A DNA stretch of 64,000 nt from Gammaproteobacteria bacterium (GTDB lineage Bacteria; Pseudomonadota; Gammaproteobacteria; Eutrophobiales; Eutrophobiaceae). The translations under genes were made by a program, and so were the position numbers. Where the stretch lies: positions 470,609 to 534,608 of the forward strand of contig SCUJ01000008.1 in NCBI GenBank assembly GCA_004297165.1, in the 5' to 3' direction. Below the pieces are notes generated by a model. The model was not told the DNA's origin, did no database searches, and saw only the letters and a program-made list of their open reading frames with translations. Positions 1 through 8,491 of this stretch are shown here, in pieces. Every line of letters begins with the position of its first letter. Position 1 is the first letter of the stretch.

Positions 1-28
1 GTCGAAGGGCAACGAATTTAATGAGAAC

Positions 29-109
29 GTAGCCTGGATGGAGCGCAGCGTAATCCGGGGAAACATTACGTCCGATTTCCCGCATTGCATTTCATTCCAT
101 GCGGGCTAC
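29..109. repeat. Dispersed repeat element with inverted ends
   Basis: The element is bounded by GTAGCC at 29-34 and GGCTAC at 104-109, an inverted pair. Its core, GCGCAGCGTAATCC followed by ACATTACG, closely resembles the core of the copy at 56342-56377 (GCGCAGCGCAACCC and ACATTAC). Two similar non-coding cores in one window point to a dispersed chromosomal repeat. No coding function is visible in bases 1-146. Confidence 0.4.
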
Positions 110-146
110 CATGCTAAGGAGTATTGGGCCAAGGTGTCCTTATTGT

Positions 147-893
147 TCAATTTGTTAGCGACTTTTTAGCAGCTTTGAGTCGTCTAGCCGCAAGATCGAT
201 TGCATCATGTATTGCAATTCTGTCATCGTCGCAGGATTGAGTAAGTGAGTTTACGAGTCTTAACAATGCATTCATGGCTGAGTCGTTATTTATATTATAG
301 TTAGTAACTCCCGATAATATGCCGTTAGGCTCGATCTCCATCGAGAAGTAAAAAGCCACGCCGTCTCGAGTGTTATCTTCTCTGGGTGCGGCTTGGTCTA
401 GAGCGATTCGCCAAATCTCAATCAACTTGACAGCAGAATCAGTATCGATCGATTTCTCACAAATATCTGTAGAAATCTCATTCTCTGCCCGCGAACGTAA
501 CTTCTCGAATATTTCCGTACGATGTTCCTCGTAATAGTAAAATCGTTTCCGAATGTCTTCATACATCGAATTTATTTTAGATATCTCTTCGGAATGCATC
601 TTGGATAACGAGCTGCTCAAACGAATCACGATTAGGGTGTAAGTTATTCTTCCTTCTGAATCGTCATTCTTAAGGATACCGATTGCGCCTTCGGCCTCGA
701 ACGCTGGAATTACGATCACTTTCGCTACGACTCGGGGTGTGTAAATACGACGAAATATATGAGTGAGATGTATCTCATAGTCATCAGGAGACGAAGCAAA
801 TCTTGGATCTGGAATAAGGTGATCGCTCTGAGCAGTCGTTACTGAGCAATAGAGCAGAAAAAAGATAGCCGATACGAGCGCAAATCGGGTCAT
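147..893 (-). CDS. Hypothetical exported protein
   Basis: I do not recognise this family. The preferred start is the ATG at 891-893, giving 248 residues, because it is followed directly by a typical signal peptide: MTRF, then a hydrophobic stretch to about residue 18, then TTAQS with a likely cleavage site. An upstream in-frame ATG at 971 would add 26 polar residues before the signal. The mature part is mixed alpha/beta in character, with Glu/Arg-rich helical stretches and four scattered cysteines, which could form disulfides in the periplasm. The gene is visibly more A+T-rich than the SUF operon beside it and is separated from it by about 290 bp without genes, suggesting later acquisition. 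Confidence 0.6.
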   Translation of the reverse strand: MTRFALVSAIFFLLYCSVTTAQSDHLIPDPRFASSPDDYEIHLTHIFRRIYTPRVVAKVIVIPAFEAEGAIGILKNDDSEGRITYTLIVIRLSSSLSKMHSEEISKINSMYEDIRKRFYYYEEHRTEIFEKLRSRAENEISTDICEKSIDTDSAVKLIEIWRIALDQAAPREDNTRDGVAFYFSMEIEPNGILSGVTNYNINNDSAMNALLRLVNSLTQSCDDDRIAIHDAIDLAARRLKAAKKSLTN

Positions 894-1182
894 CGAATGT
901 GTCTCTGAAGGCTGCCTAGGATTTAGTGGGCACCTTGTCCGATAAGAATCAATAGCGGAGTAACAGGACATGCGAGAAACCTCCTTATCCTTCGTTGCGC
1001 TACCTTGAGGTCAGAGTATAGGCAGCCGATATCCGGGGTGTCCAGGTTGCTTTGACCGGCATGATCCTGTCTTGGCGTGCTTTGCGGCTTGGCGAGGGAT
1101 TTCTATGTTGGGGTTCGTTTCACTCACCGCCAACCTACGCCATTGAACATACTCTTTCGCCCTCTGGGAGAAGGGGGTATTT

Positions 1183-1515
1183 TTAGTCGAAGCGCGCGTC
1201 ACGCACCTGGATCAGCCCATCGACCACGCGGGTGGGAAACACGGCGACGGGTTCGTATGCGGGCGGGGCCGTCGCCGCGCCTGTCCTGAGACAAAAACGG
1301 GCGCCATGGCGGGGACAGCGGATCTCCTCGCCGTTCACGATGTCCGCATGGCCATCACCGACCAGGGGAAATCCGTCGTGGGTGCAGACATTTTGAATGG
1401 CATGGATCTCGCCATTGACATTGAATACGGCGACCAGGACATCGTCGAGATCCACCAGACGAGGCGAGCCCGGCATCAATTCGGCGAGCGGCGCCACGTC
1501 AACCCAGTCACTCAT
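1183..1515 (-). CDS. Rieske [2Fe-2S] ferredoxin-like protein
   Basis: This is a 110-residue single-domain Rieske protein of the ferredoxin (non-heme) type. The cluster ligands are visible as C44-T-H46 and C67-P-R-H70, the standard two-Cys two-His arrangement. There is no signal peptide or membrane anchor, so it is cytoplasmic and probably carries electrons. It is the last gene of the SUF operon, 53 bp after sufT and on the same strand. That position suggests a link to Fe-S assembly or repair, for example supplying electrons. It could also be the ferredoxin of a dioxygenase, but no oxygenase subunit lies nearby. Confidence 0.85.
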   Translation of the reverse strand: MSDWVDVAPLAELMPGSPRLVDLDDVLVAVFNVNGEIHAIQNVCTHDGFPLVGDGHADIVNGEEIRCPRHGARFCLRTGAATAPPAYEPVAVFPTRVVDGLIQVRDARFD

Positions 1516-1568
1516 GCCCCGTACCCGGGGTAGATAAGAAAATGTTCACGGTGGAAACCTGCTGAAGA

Positions 1569-2129
1569 TCAATACATGCCCAATTCGAGCCGCGCCGATT
1601 CCGACATCATCGACAGGTTCCAGGGTGGATCGAACGCGAGATCCACACTCACGTCGCTGACTCCCGTGACGCCCGCCACCCGGCGGCGCACATCGGCGGC
1701 CAGGAACTCACCCATGCCGCAGCCCGGCGCGGTCAAGGTCATCCGGATGATCGCCCGCCAGCCGCCCTGAACGTCAGGTTCGATCTCGCAGGCGTAGACC
1801 AGACCGAGATCCACGATATTGACGGGGATCTCCGGGTCATAGCAGGTCTTGAGCTGCTCCCAGATGCGCTCCTCCACCACCTCGCGGTTCAGAGCCGCGC
1901 CCTCCGCCCCCGCGTGCGCCTCCCGCACGGCCTCGAAGCCCAAGGCATCCGCGTCGCGGGCGGCGACCTGCGCGAGATTGCCGTTGATGTTCACGGTGTA
2001 ATTTCCGCCCAGCGCCTGGACGATGAAGACCGTGCTGTCCTTAGGGAGCATGATCGGCGTGCCGACCGGGATCAGGAGGGCATCGCAGTCCCGACGCAGG
2101 ACCACAGGCTCCTTCTGCTGGATGTTCAT
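1569..2129 (-). CDS. sufT: Fe-S cluster assembly protein SufT (DUF59 family)
   Basis: The start is the ATG at 2127-2129, which overlaps the sufU stop as ATGA and gives 186 residues. The C-terminal half is a DUF59/MIP18 domain with DPEIPVNIVDLGLVY and the motif TAPGCGMGEFL. The N-terminal half is the extension typical of SufT, with PVGTPIMLPK and a GGNYTV segment. SufT is an auxiliary maturation factor that helps deliver clusters to target proteins. Its place between sufU and the Rieske gene fits that role. A longer ORF starting at 2198 is possible but would run deep into sufU and has no support. Confidence 0.9.
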   Translation of the reverse strand: MNIQQKEPVVLRRDCDALLIPVGTPIMLPKDSTVFIVQALGGNYTVNINGNLAQVAARDADALGFEAVREAHAGAEGAALNREVVEERIWEQLKTCYDPEIPVNIVDLGLVYACEIEPDVQGGWRAIIRMTLTAPGCGMGEFLAADVRRRVAGVTGVSDVSVDLAFDPPWNLSMMSESARLELGMY

Positions 2130-2575
2130 TCCGTGGACACCGACGCGCGTTCCCCCTGGATGATGGAATGCAACGTGTGCCAGCAGAGGGTGGCGCATTT
2201 CACCCGCGTGGGATAATCCCGCACGCCGGCGATGGCAACGAGTTTCCCCATCTTGTCGAAATCGGGTTCGCCGGAATCCGTCGTGACCATGTCATGGAAG
2301 GAATGAAAGATCCCCTCGGCCTCGCCGGTGGATTTGCCCTTGATGGTCTCCGTCATGAGCGAGGCGGAGGCGACCGAGATCGCGCACCCTGATCCGTCGA
2401 AGGTGATGTTCTCGATCTTGTTATCCTTCACGTTGAGATAGAGCGTCAGGCGATCCCCGCACAGCGGGTTGTAACCCTCCAGCACGCGGTTGGCGCCGGC
2501 GAGCTTGCCGAAATTGCGCGGGCTGCGGTTGTGGTCGACGATGACCTCCTGATAAAGATCCTTGAGCTCGTGCAT
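2126..2575 (-). CDS. sufU: SufU-type sulfurtransferase/scaffold protein
   Basis: This 149-residue protein has the IscU/SufU fold. The ligand residues are C39, D41, C64 and C127. The 62 residues between C64 and C127 are the long spacing of SufU rather than the shorter IscU spacing, and the protein lacks the IscU LPPVK motif. In Gram-positive bacteria SufU is a zinc-dependent sulfurtransferase that takes persulfide sulfur from SufS, replacing SufE. No sufE is present in this operon, so SufU probably partners SufS here. The start overlaps the sufS stop by one base and the end overlaps sufT by four, indicating translational coupling. Confidence 0.92.
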   Translation of the reverse strand: MHELKDLYQEVIVDHNRSPRNFGKLAGANRVLEGYNPLCGDRLTLYLNVKDNKIENITFDGSGCAISVASASLMTETIKGKSTGEAEGIFHSFHDMVTTDSGEPDFDKMGKLVAIAGVRDYPTRVKCATLCWHTLHSIIQGERASVSTE

Positions 2576-3837
2576 CAGTGGAATACCTGTCTGGCGTGGG
2601 CGATGGCCTTGATGAGCGCATCGATGTCCGCGCGGTTGTTGTAGAAGGCGAGCGAGGCCCGGGCCGTCGCCTGGACCTTGTAAAACTCCATCACCGGCAT
2701 GGCGCAGTGATGCCCGGTCCGGATGGCGACGCCGTCGTGGTCGAGGATCGTGCCGATATCGTGTGGGTGGATCCCCTCCAGGACGAAGGACAGGATCCCC
2801 GCCTTCTCTTTTGCCGTGCCGATGATCCGCAGGCCCGAAATCCCGCGCGCGGCGTCGGTGGCGTATTCCAGTAGGTCCCGTTCGTGGGCGGCGATCCGAT
2901 CCAGGCCCACGGCCGTAACATAGTCCACGGCGGCGCCCAACCCGATGACGCCGGCGATGTCGGGGGTGCCGGCCTCGAAGCGGTAGGGCAGATCGTTATA
3001 GATTGTTTTTTCGAACGACACCATTTTGATCATGTCGCCACCGCCCTGGTAGGGCGGAAATTTTTCCAGCACGGCTTGGCGGCCGTAGAGCACGCCGATC
3101 CCGGTCGGGCCGAAGAGTTTGTGGCCGGAGAAGGCGTAGAAATCGCAGTCGAGCGTCTGCACATCCACTGCGGTGTGGGGCACGGCCTGCGCCCCGTCGA
3201 TCAAAGCCAGCGCCCCGCGCGCGTGCGCCATCTCGATGATCTGCTTCACGGGATTCACGGTCCCGAGGGCGTTGGAGATGTGTGTCACCGCGACGAGGCG
3301 CGTGCGGTCGGAGAGCAGCCTCGCATACTCCTCCATTATCAGCTCGCCGGCCTCGTTGATCGGGATCACCCGCAGCACGGCCCCGCTGCGTTCGCAGAGC
3401 AGTTGCCACGGCACGATGTTCGAATGATGTTCCATGGCCGAGATGATGATCTCGTCGCCGCGCTGCACGCCGCCCCAGCCCATGCAGGTGGCGACCAGGT
3501 TGATCGCCTCCGTCGTGCCGCGCACGAAGACAACCTCGGCGTTCGCGCGGGCGTTGATGAATTTCCGGATCCGATCCCGCGCGCCTTCGTAGGCGGCAGT
3601 CGCCTCACCGCTGAGCGTATGCACGCCCCGATGGATATTGGCGTTGTAATTCCGGTAGTAATTATCCAGGGTTTCCAGGACCACGCGGGGTTTCTGCGCC
3701 GTGGCGCCGTTGTCCAGATAGACCAGCGGTTTGCCGCGGATGCGGCGCGCGAGGATGGGAAAATCCCCGCGCAAGGCCTCCACATCGAGGACCGTCCCCG
3801 CGCCGGTTTTGGAGATATCTTTGTGCGCGACATTCAT
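2575..3837 (-). CDS. sufS: Cysteine desulfurase SufS
   Basis: This class V aminotransferase-fold enzyme releases sulfur from cysteine as a protein persulfide plus alanine. Starting at the ATG 3835-3837 it has 420 residues, the family's usual length. The PLP-binding lysine is K240 in SGHKLFGPTG, and the catalytic cysteine is C378 in RTGHHCAMP, with the short active-site loop of group II desulfurases that need an activator such as SufE or SufU. The start overlaps the sufD stop (ATGA). An in-frame upstream extension to 4053 lies wholly inside sufD and is not credible. Confidence 0.96.
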   Translation of the reverse strand: MNVAHKDISKTGAGTVLDVEALRGDFPILARRIRGKPLVYLDNGATAQKPRVVLETLDNYYRNYNANIHRGVHTLSGEATAAYEGARDRIRKFINARANAEVVFVRGTTEAINLVATCMGWGGVQRGDEIIISAMEHHSNIVPWQLLCERSGAVLRVIPINEAGELIMEEYARLLSDRTRLVAVTHISNALGTVNPVKQIIEMAHARGALALIDGAQAVPHTAVDVQTLDCDFYAFSGHKLFGPTGIGVLYGRQAVLEKFPPYQGGGDMIKMVSFEKTIYNDLPYRFEAGTPDIAGVIGLGAAVDYVTAVGLDRIAAHERDLLEYATDAARGISGLRIIGTAKEKAGILSFVLEGIHPHDIGTILDHDGVAIRTGHHCAMPVMEFYKVQATARASLAFYNNRADIDALIKAIAHARQVFH

Positions 3838-5162
3838 TGCACGAATTCCTTTATCAGCCCCGAGTCGGGCAGTTTGCCGAGGATCATGGCCTCGAGCCGC
3901 TCCCGGATCGGCCGGAGCCCAATCCGGCTGACGACGGCATCGGCGAAGGCGAAGATCAGAAGGCTTCTCGCGGTGTCCGCGTCCACCGCCCGCGAACGCA
4001 GGTAGAAGAGCATGTTCTCGTCCAGTTGGCCGATGGTCGCGCCGTGGCTGCATTTCACGTCATCGGCGTGGATCTCGAGTTCAGGCTTGGTGTCGATCTC
4101 GGCGTTGTCGGAGAGCAGCAGGTTGTCGTTGGCCTGACGGGCATCCGCCTTCTGCGCGTGCTCGTGCACGATGACCTTGCCGTTGAAGACGGCGCGGGCG
4201 TGATCGTTCAACACCCCCTTGTACTCCTCGCGGCTGGTGGTATGCGGGCTGCGATGATGGATCCAGGTGTGGTTGTCGACATGTTGTCTGCCGTTGCCCA
4301 TATACAGGCCGTCCAGCGCAACTTCCGCGCCTTCTCCGTCCAGCGAGGCGGTGATGTCGTTGCGGACCAGGGCCCCGCCCAGGGCGATGGAGCAGGACTC
4401 CACCCGGCAGTCGCGCGCCTGACGGATGTGCGTCGCCGCAATGTGATAGCTCTTCTGGCTTTCGCCTTGCAGTTTATAATGCCGCAGACTGGCGCCCTCG
4501 CCGCCGCTGATGCAGGTGGTGACGTTGGTCATGTATTCGGCATCTGCTGTGCCAGAATAATCCTCGATCACGGTGAGACTCGCGCCCCGCCCAAGCACGA
4601 TGAGATTGCGGAGAAAGGCCATCCGCGGCTCCGGCTGGCGATTCGAACGGAAGATGAGATGCACCGGCGTCGCCACGGTCACGCCCGCGGGCACATAGAG
4701 CAATGTGCCGTGGGTGAGGAATGCGGTATTCAGGGCCTGGAAGCCGTTCGCATCGAGGCCGGGAAAATTCGCGAGGCAATCCTTCACCTGTTGGGGGTAT
4801 TTGATTAGGGCCTCGGCGAGCGAGGTCAGGATCACGCCTTGCGGCAGCGGACCAAGACGTGAGAGGCCTTTGTCATAGTGACCGTTGATGAACGCCAGTT
4901 CATGCGCATCGAGTCCGGCGAAACGCATCCCCTCGAAGCCCGCATCCGCCGCCAGATCCCCGGAATCTCCGGCTTGAACGAAGCGTCGTTTGAGAATGGG
5001 GCGGACATCCGTATATCTCCAGTCTTCCTGCCGGGTATCCGGAAATCCGGCACGGCGGAAGTTACTGAGAGCGGATTGACGCAGCCCGTGCAGCCAGTCC
5101 GTATCCAGCGCGATCGTCCGGGCGTGCTCGGCGACGTAAAATTCCAGCGCTTCCTGGCTCAT
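3834..5162 (-). CDS. sufD: Fe-S cluster assembly protein SufD
   Basis: SufD (442 residues) pairs with SufB in the SufBC2D scaffold complex. The central and C-terminal part is the beta-helix core shared with SufB. The motif KCSHGATIGQLDE holds the histidine equivalent to E. coli His360, which is needed for cluster assembly and iron acquisition. The N-terminal region (about residues 1-110) is the helical domain, with RQEDWRYTDV. The gene overlaps sufC upstream (ATGA) and sufS downstream (ATGA), so the three are likely co-translated. Confidence 0.95.
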   Translation of the reverse strand: MSQEALEFYVAEHARTIALDTDWLHGLRQSALSNFRRAGFPDTRQEDWRYTDVRPILKRRFVQAGDSGDLAADAGFEGMRFAGLDAHELAFINGHYDKGLSRLGPLPQGVILTSLAEALIKYPQQVKDCLANFPGLDANGFQALNTAFLTHGTLLYVPAGVTVATPVHLIFRSNRQPEPRMAFLRNLIVLGRGASLTVIEDYSGTADAEYMTNVTTCISGGEGASLRHYKLQGESQKSYHIAATHIRQARDCRVESCSIALGGALVRNDITASLDGEGAEVALDGLYMGNGRQHVDNHTWIHHRSPHTTSREEYKGVLNDHARAVFNGKVIVHEHAQKADARQANDNLLLSDNAEIDTKPELEIHADDVKCSHGATIGQLDENMLFYLRSRAVDADTARSLLIFAFADAVVSRIGLRPIRERLEAMILGKLPDSGLIKEFVQ

Positions 5163-5914
5163 GCGACGGCGGCCTCCTCCCGGACCCGGTCATAACCTTC
5201 CGCTTCGAGCTTGAGGGCTAGGTCCTTGCCGCCCGATTTGATGATGCGTCCGTCGGCGAGGACATGCACATGATCCGGGACGATGTAGTTCAGCAGCCGT
5301 TGATAATGGGTCACCATCACGATAGCGCGCTGCGGTCCGCGCAGGCTGTTGACGCCCTCGGAGACGATCCGCAGGGCATCGATGTCGAGCCCTGAATCGG
5401 TTTCGTCCAGGATCGCCAGTTTCGGCTCCAGGATGGCCATCTGAAAAATTTCATTGCGTTTCTTCTCGCCGCCGGAGAAACCCTCATTGACCGCGCGGCT
5501 CATCAGGTCTTCGCGGACCTTCACCAGTTTCATTTTATCCTTCACCAGCTTCAGGAATTCCATGGCGTCGAGTTCCTGCTCGCCGCGATGTTTGCGGATC
5601 GCGTTCAACGCGGCCTTGAGGAGATAGACGTTATTCACGCCGGGTATCTCCACGGGATATTGAAAGGCCAGGAAGACGCCCTCCCGCGCCCGGATCTCCG
5701 GGTCCATGTCCAGGAGATTTTTTCCCTCGTAGGTAATGGTCCCCGCGGTAACCTCATAGCCCGATCTGCCGGCCAGGATGTTCGCCAGCGTGCTCTTGCC
5801 GGAGCCGTTTGGTCCCATGATGGCGTGCACTTCGCCCGTCTTCACCTCGAGGTTCAACCCCTTGAGGATCTTTTTGTCCGCGACGTTCGCGTGCAAATTT
5901 TTAATGCTTAACAT
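5159..5914 (-). CDS. sufC: Fe-S cluster assembly ATPase SufC
   Basis: SufC (251 residues) is the ABC-type ATPase that drives conformational change in the SufBCD scaffold. Visible motifs are Walker A GPNGSGKST near residue 35, the signature FSGGEKKRNE, Walker B LAILDETDSGLD with the SufC-typical aspartate and threonine after the catalytic Glu, and the H-loop VTHYQR. There are no membrane segments. It follows sufB after 37 bp and overlaps sufD by four bases. Confidence 0.96.
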   Translation of the reverse strand: MLSIKNLHANVADKKILKGLNLEVKTGEVHAIMGPNGSGKSTLANILAGRSGYEVTAGTITYEGKNLLDMDPEIRAREGVFLAFQYPVEIPGVNNVYLLKAALNAIRKHRGEQELDAMEFLKLVKDKMKLVKVREDLMSRAVNEGFSGGEKKRNEIFQMAILEPKLAILDETDSGLDIDALRIVSEGVNSLRGPQRAIVMVTHYQRLLNYIVPDHVHVLADGRIIKSGGKDLALKLEAEGYDRVREEAAVA

Positions 5915-5951
5915 TGCCTTGTCCTGATTATGATGATTCGTAAAGCCGGGC

Positions 5952-7400
5952 TCAGCCGACGGCGCCTTCGAGGGTCACGCCGAGGAGCTTCTGCGCCTCG
6001 ACCGCGAATTCCATGGGTAGCTCCTTGAAGACCTCCTTGCAGAAGCCGTTCACGATCATGTTGACCGCGTCTTCCCCGGAGATGCCGCGTTGCATGCAGT
6101 AGAACAACTGGTCGTCGCCGATCTTGGATGTGGTGGCCTCGTGCTCCAACACCGCCGTGGCATTCCTGGTCTCGATATACGGGAAGGTATGGGCGCCGCA
6201 GCGATCGCCCATGAGCAGGGAATCGCATTGTGTATAGTTACGGGCGTGTTCCGCGCTTTTCGCGATCCGCACCAGGCCCCGGTAGGAATTCTGCGCGTGT
6301 CCAGCGGAGATGCCCTTGGAGACGATGGTGCTGCGGGTATTCCGGCCGATGTGAATCATCTTGGTGCCCGTGTCCGCCTGCTGATAGTTGTTGGTGACCG
6401 CGACGGAATAGAATTCGCCGACGGAATCGTCGCCCCGCAGCACGCAACTCGGGTATTTCCAGGTGATGGCCGAGCCGGTCTCGACCTGGGTCCACGAGAT
6501 CTTGGAACCTGTCCCGCGGCAATCGCCGCGTTTGGTCACGAAATTGTAGATGCCGCCCACGCCGTTCTCGTCGCCCGGATACCAGTTCTGCACCGTGGAG
6601 TACTTGATTTGCGCGCGATCCAGCGCGATGAGCTCCACTACCGCGGCATGCAACTGGTTTTCATCGCGCATGGGGGCCGTGCAGCCTTCGAGATAACTCA
6701 CATAACTGCCTTCCTCGGCGATGATGAGCGTGCGCTCGAATTGTCCCGTATTCGCAGCGTTAATTCGGAAATAGGTGGACAGTTCCATCGGACAGCGGGT
6801 GTTTTTCGGGATGAAACAGAACGACCCGTCGGTGAACACCGCGGAATTCAGCGCGGCGAAATAATTGTCCGTTGCAGGCACGACGCTGCCAAGATATTGC
6901 CGCACGAGTTCCGGATGATTCTGCACGGCATCGGAGAATGAGCCGAAGATCACGCCGGCCTCGGCGAGTTTCTCCTTGAAGGTGGTCGCGACGGACACGC
7001 TGTCGAATACTGCATCCACCGCGACCCCGGCAAGGAGTTTCTGCTCCTGCAAAGGAATGCCGAGTTTGGCGTAGGTCTCCAGCAGCTTGGGATCGACTTC
7101 ATCCAGACTTTTCGGTCCATCCTTCTTCGACTTGGGCGCCGAATAGTAGGAGATCGCCTGAAAATCAATCTTTGGGTAATGCACATGCGCCCAGGCGGGC
7201 TCCGTCATCGTAAGCCAGTGGCGATAAGCGGTCAGCCGCCACTCCAGCAGCCACTCGGGCTCGTTTTTCCTGGCGGAGATAAGGCGGATGACGTCTTCGT
7301 TCAGCCCTGGCGGAACTGTGTCGGTGCTGATGTCGGTGACGAAACCGTGCTTGTATTCCTGCCTGACGAGCTGTTCGACATCATGCGGCTGACTGGACAT
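5952..7400 (-). CDS. sufB: Fe-S cluster assembly scaffold SufB
   Basis: SufB (482 residues, normal length) is the main scaffold subunit on which clusters are built. The C-terminal beta-helix carries [18 protein letters not shown]; the cysteine before GAHTFP corresponds to E. coli Cys405, which receives persulfide sulfur. The downstream [10 protein letters not shown] segment and the acidic residues of the SufD interface are present. It lies 24 bp after sufA and begins at the ATG at 7398-7400. Confidence 0.96.
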   Translation of the reverse strand: MSSQPHDVEQLVRQEYKHGFVTDISTDTVPPGLNEDVIRLISARKNEPEWLLEWRLTAYRHWLTMTEPAWAHVHYPKIDFQAISYYSAPKSKKDGPKSLDEVDPKLLETYAKLGIPLQEQKLLAGVAVDAVFDSVSVATTFKEKLAEAGVIFGSFSDAVQNHPELVRQYLGSVVPATDNYFAALNSAVFTDGSFCFIPKNTRCPMELSTYFRINAANTGQFERTLIIAEEGSYVSYLEGCTAPMRDENQLHAAVVELIALDRAQIKYSTVQNWYPGDENGVGGIYNFVTKRGDCRGTGSKISWTQVETGSAITWKYPSCVLRGDDSVGEFYSVAVTNNYQQADTGTKMIHIGRNTRSTIVSKGISAGHAQNSYRGLVRIAKSAEHARNYTQCDSLLMGDRCGAHTFPYIETRNATAVLEHEATTSKIGDDQLFYCMQRGISGEDAVNMIVNGFCKEVFKELPMEFAVEAQKLLGVTLEGAVG

Positions 7401-7424
7401 TCGGGTCTTCCATCTTGTTTGTTG

Positions 7425-7772
7425 TTAGTGTTGTTCGCCCGTGATGCTGAAACTGGTTCCGCACCCACAGGTCTCCATGACGTTCGGATTGCTGAAGCGG
7501 AAACCCTCCTGCAAGCCCTCCCTGACATAATCGAGCTCGGTCCCGGCTAGATAACGGATGCTGAGGTCATCGACCACGATCCGGATTCCGTTCGACTCAA
7601 AAACCTTGTCCTTATCGGATATGGCCGATGCGGGTTCTATCACGTACGAGTGCCCGGAACAACCGGAGGGTTTTACGCCGACCCGCAATCCAACGCCGCC
7701 ACCATGTTTTTGCAAAAACCGGCTGACATGACCGGCGGCCCGTTCGGTTAGCTTGATGCCTTCAGATCCCAT
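7425..7772 (-). CDS. sufA: HesB/SufA-type Fe-S cluster carrier
   Basis: This A-type carrier delivers assembled clusters to target proteins. Using the ATG at 7770-7772, which has AAGGAAGG about seven bases upstream, it has 115 residues. The three conserved cysteines are C38 and the C102-G-C104 pair near the C terminus. An upstream start at 7802 would overlap iscR and is less likely. The gene lies 13 bp after iscR and 24 bp before sufB. SufA, IscA and ErpA are hard to separate by sequence alone; the name follows the operon. Confidence 0.9.
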   Translation of the reverse strand: MGSEGIKLTERAAGHVSRFLQKHGGGVGLRVGVKPSGCSGHSYVIEPASAISDKDKVFESNGIRIVVDDLSIRYLAGTELDYVREGLQEGFRFSNPNVMETCGCGTSFSITGEQH

Positions 7773-7785
7773 ATTGTCGCCTTCC

Positions 7786-8238
7786 TTACAGATTAACGAC
7801 ATTGTCGACTGGCTGCATGATGACGGTCTGTTTTTCGTGTTTCTGCGCGACGAGATCCCCGAGACTGATGCCGCTGAGGAATTCGTTGATCTGCATGCTC
7901 AATCCTTCCCAGAGGTCATGGGTGATGCAACCCGATTTCCCCTGACAATCGCGGGCGCCGCCGCAGCGGGTCGCATCCACGGTTTCGTCCACCGCCCGGA
8001 TGACCTCTGAAACCGAGATATCAGACGCGGGCCGGCCCAGAAGATATCCGCCGCCGGGGCCGCGCGCGCTATCCACCAAGCCGCGTTTGCGCAACCGGGA
8101 AAATAATTGCTCAAGATATGAAAGGGAAATGCACTGGCGTGATGAGATCTCCGCCAGATTGATGGGTCCCTCACCGTAATGCAATGCGAGATCCAGCATC
8201 GCGGTAACCGCATAACGGCCTTTGGTCGTGAGTTTCAT
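7786..8238 (-). CDS. iscR: Rrf2-family transcriptional regulator IscR
   Basis: This 150-residue regulator senses Fe-S status and controls the operon it heads. An N-terminal winged helix (about residues 1-65) is followed by the cluster-binding loop. The ligands C92, C98, C104 and H107 occur at the same numbers as in E. coli IscR, so a [2Fe-2S] cluster with three Cys and one His is expected. In the holo form IscR represses through type 1 sites; such a site lies at 8323-8347 just upstream. Here IscR controls a SUF rather than an ISC operon: no iscS, hscBA or fdx follows. Confidence 0.95.
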   Translation of the reverse strand: MKLTTKGRYAVTAMLDLALHYGEGPINLAEISSRQCISLSYLEQLFSRLRKRGLVDSARGPGGGYLLGRPASDISVSEVIRAVDETVDATRCGGARDCQGKSGCITHDLWEGLSMQINEFLSGISLGDLVAQKHEKQTVIMQPVDNVVNL

Positions 8239-8322
8239 ACGTGTGTGCTCCTAATATGTACAATGTCATCGCCCCGGATAAATCACTAACACCAGACCTA
8301 TCCATTGAGAATGCAGGATTTC

Positions 8323-8347
8323 ATATCCGACTGAAATAGTCAAGTAT
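8323..8347 (-). promoter_or_regulatory. IscR type 1 operator upstream of iscR-suf
   Basis: The half-sites ATATCCGACT (8323-8332) and AGTCAAGTAT (8338-8347), separated by GAAAT, match the E. coli type 1 IscR consensus at every constrained position except one (T instead of C/G at the fourth base). On the minus strand the site contains TTGACT (complement of 8338-8343), a good -35 element for the iscR promoter, so IscR binding would block RNA polymerase. No strong -10 was seen at 16-18 bp. The site ends 85 bp upstream of the iscR start codon. Confidence 0.8.
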
Positions 8348-8491
8348 TAAACCCTAAGCATGAAGGGATTTAATTAAGGTTTAATAACATATTGATATAA
8401 CGCAGGTTAATGATTAAGCTTCAGCCCCCCGATACCCTTGGAACGGGTCCACTTACACCATTACACCAACCAACATTAGAAGGTCTATCCC

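Noticed and set aside
1011..1202. 63-codon ORF after the Rieske gene
   Set aside because: It overlaps the end of the Rieske gene and has no ribosome site or motif.
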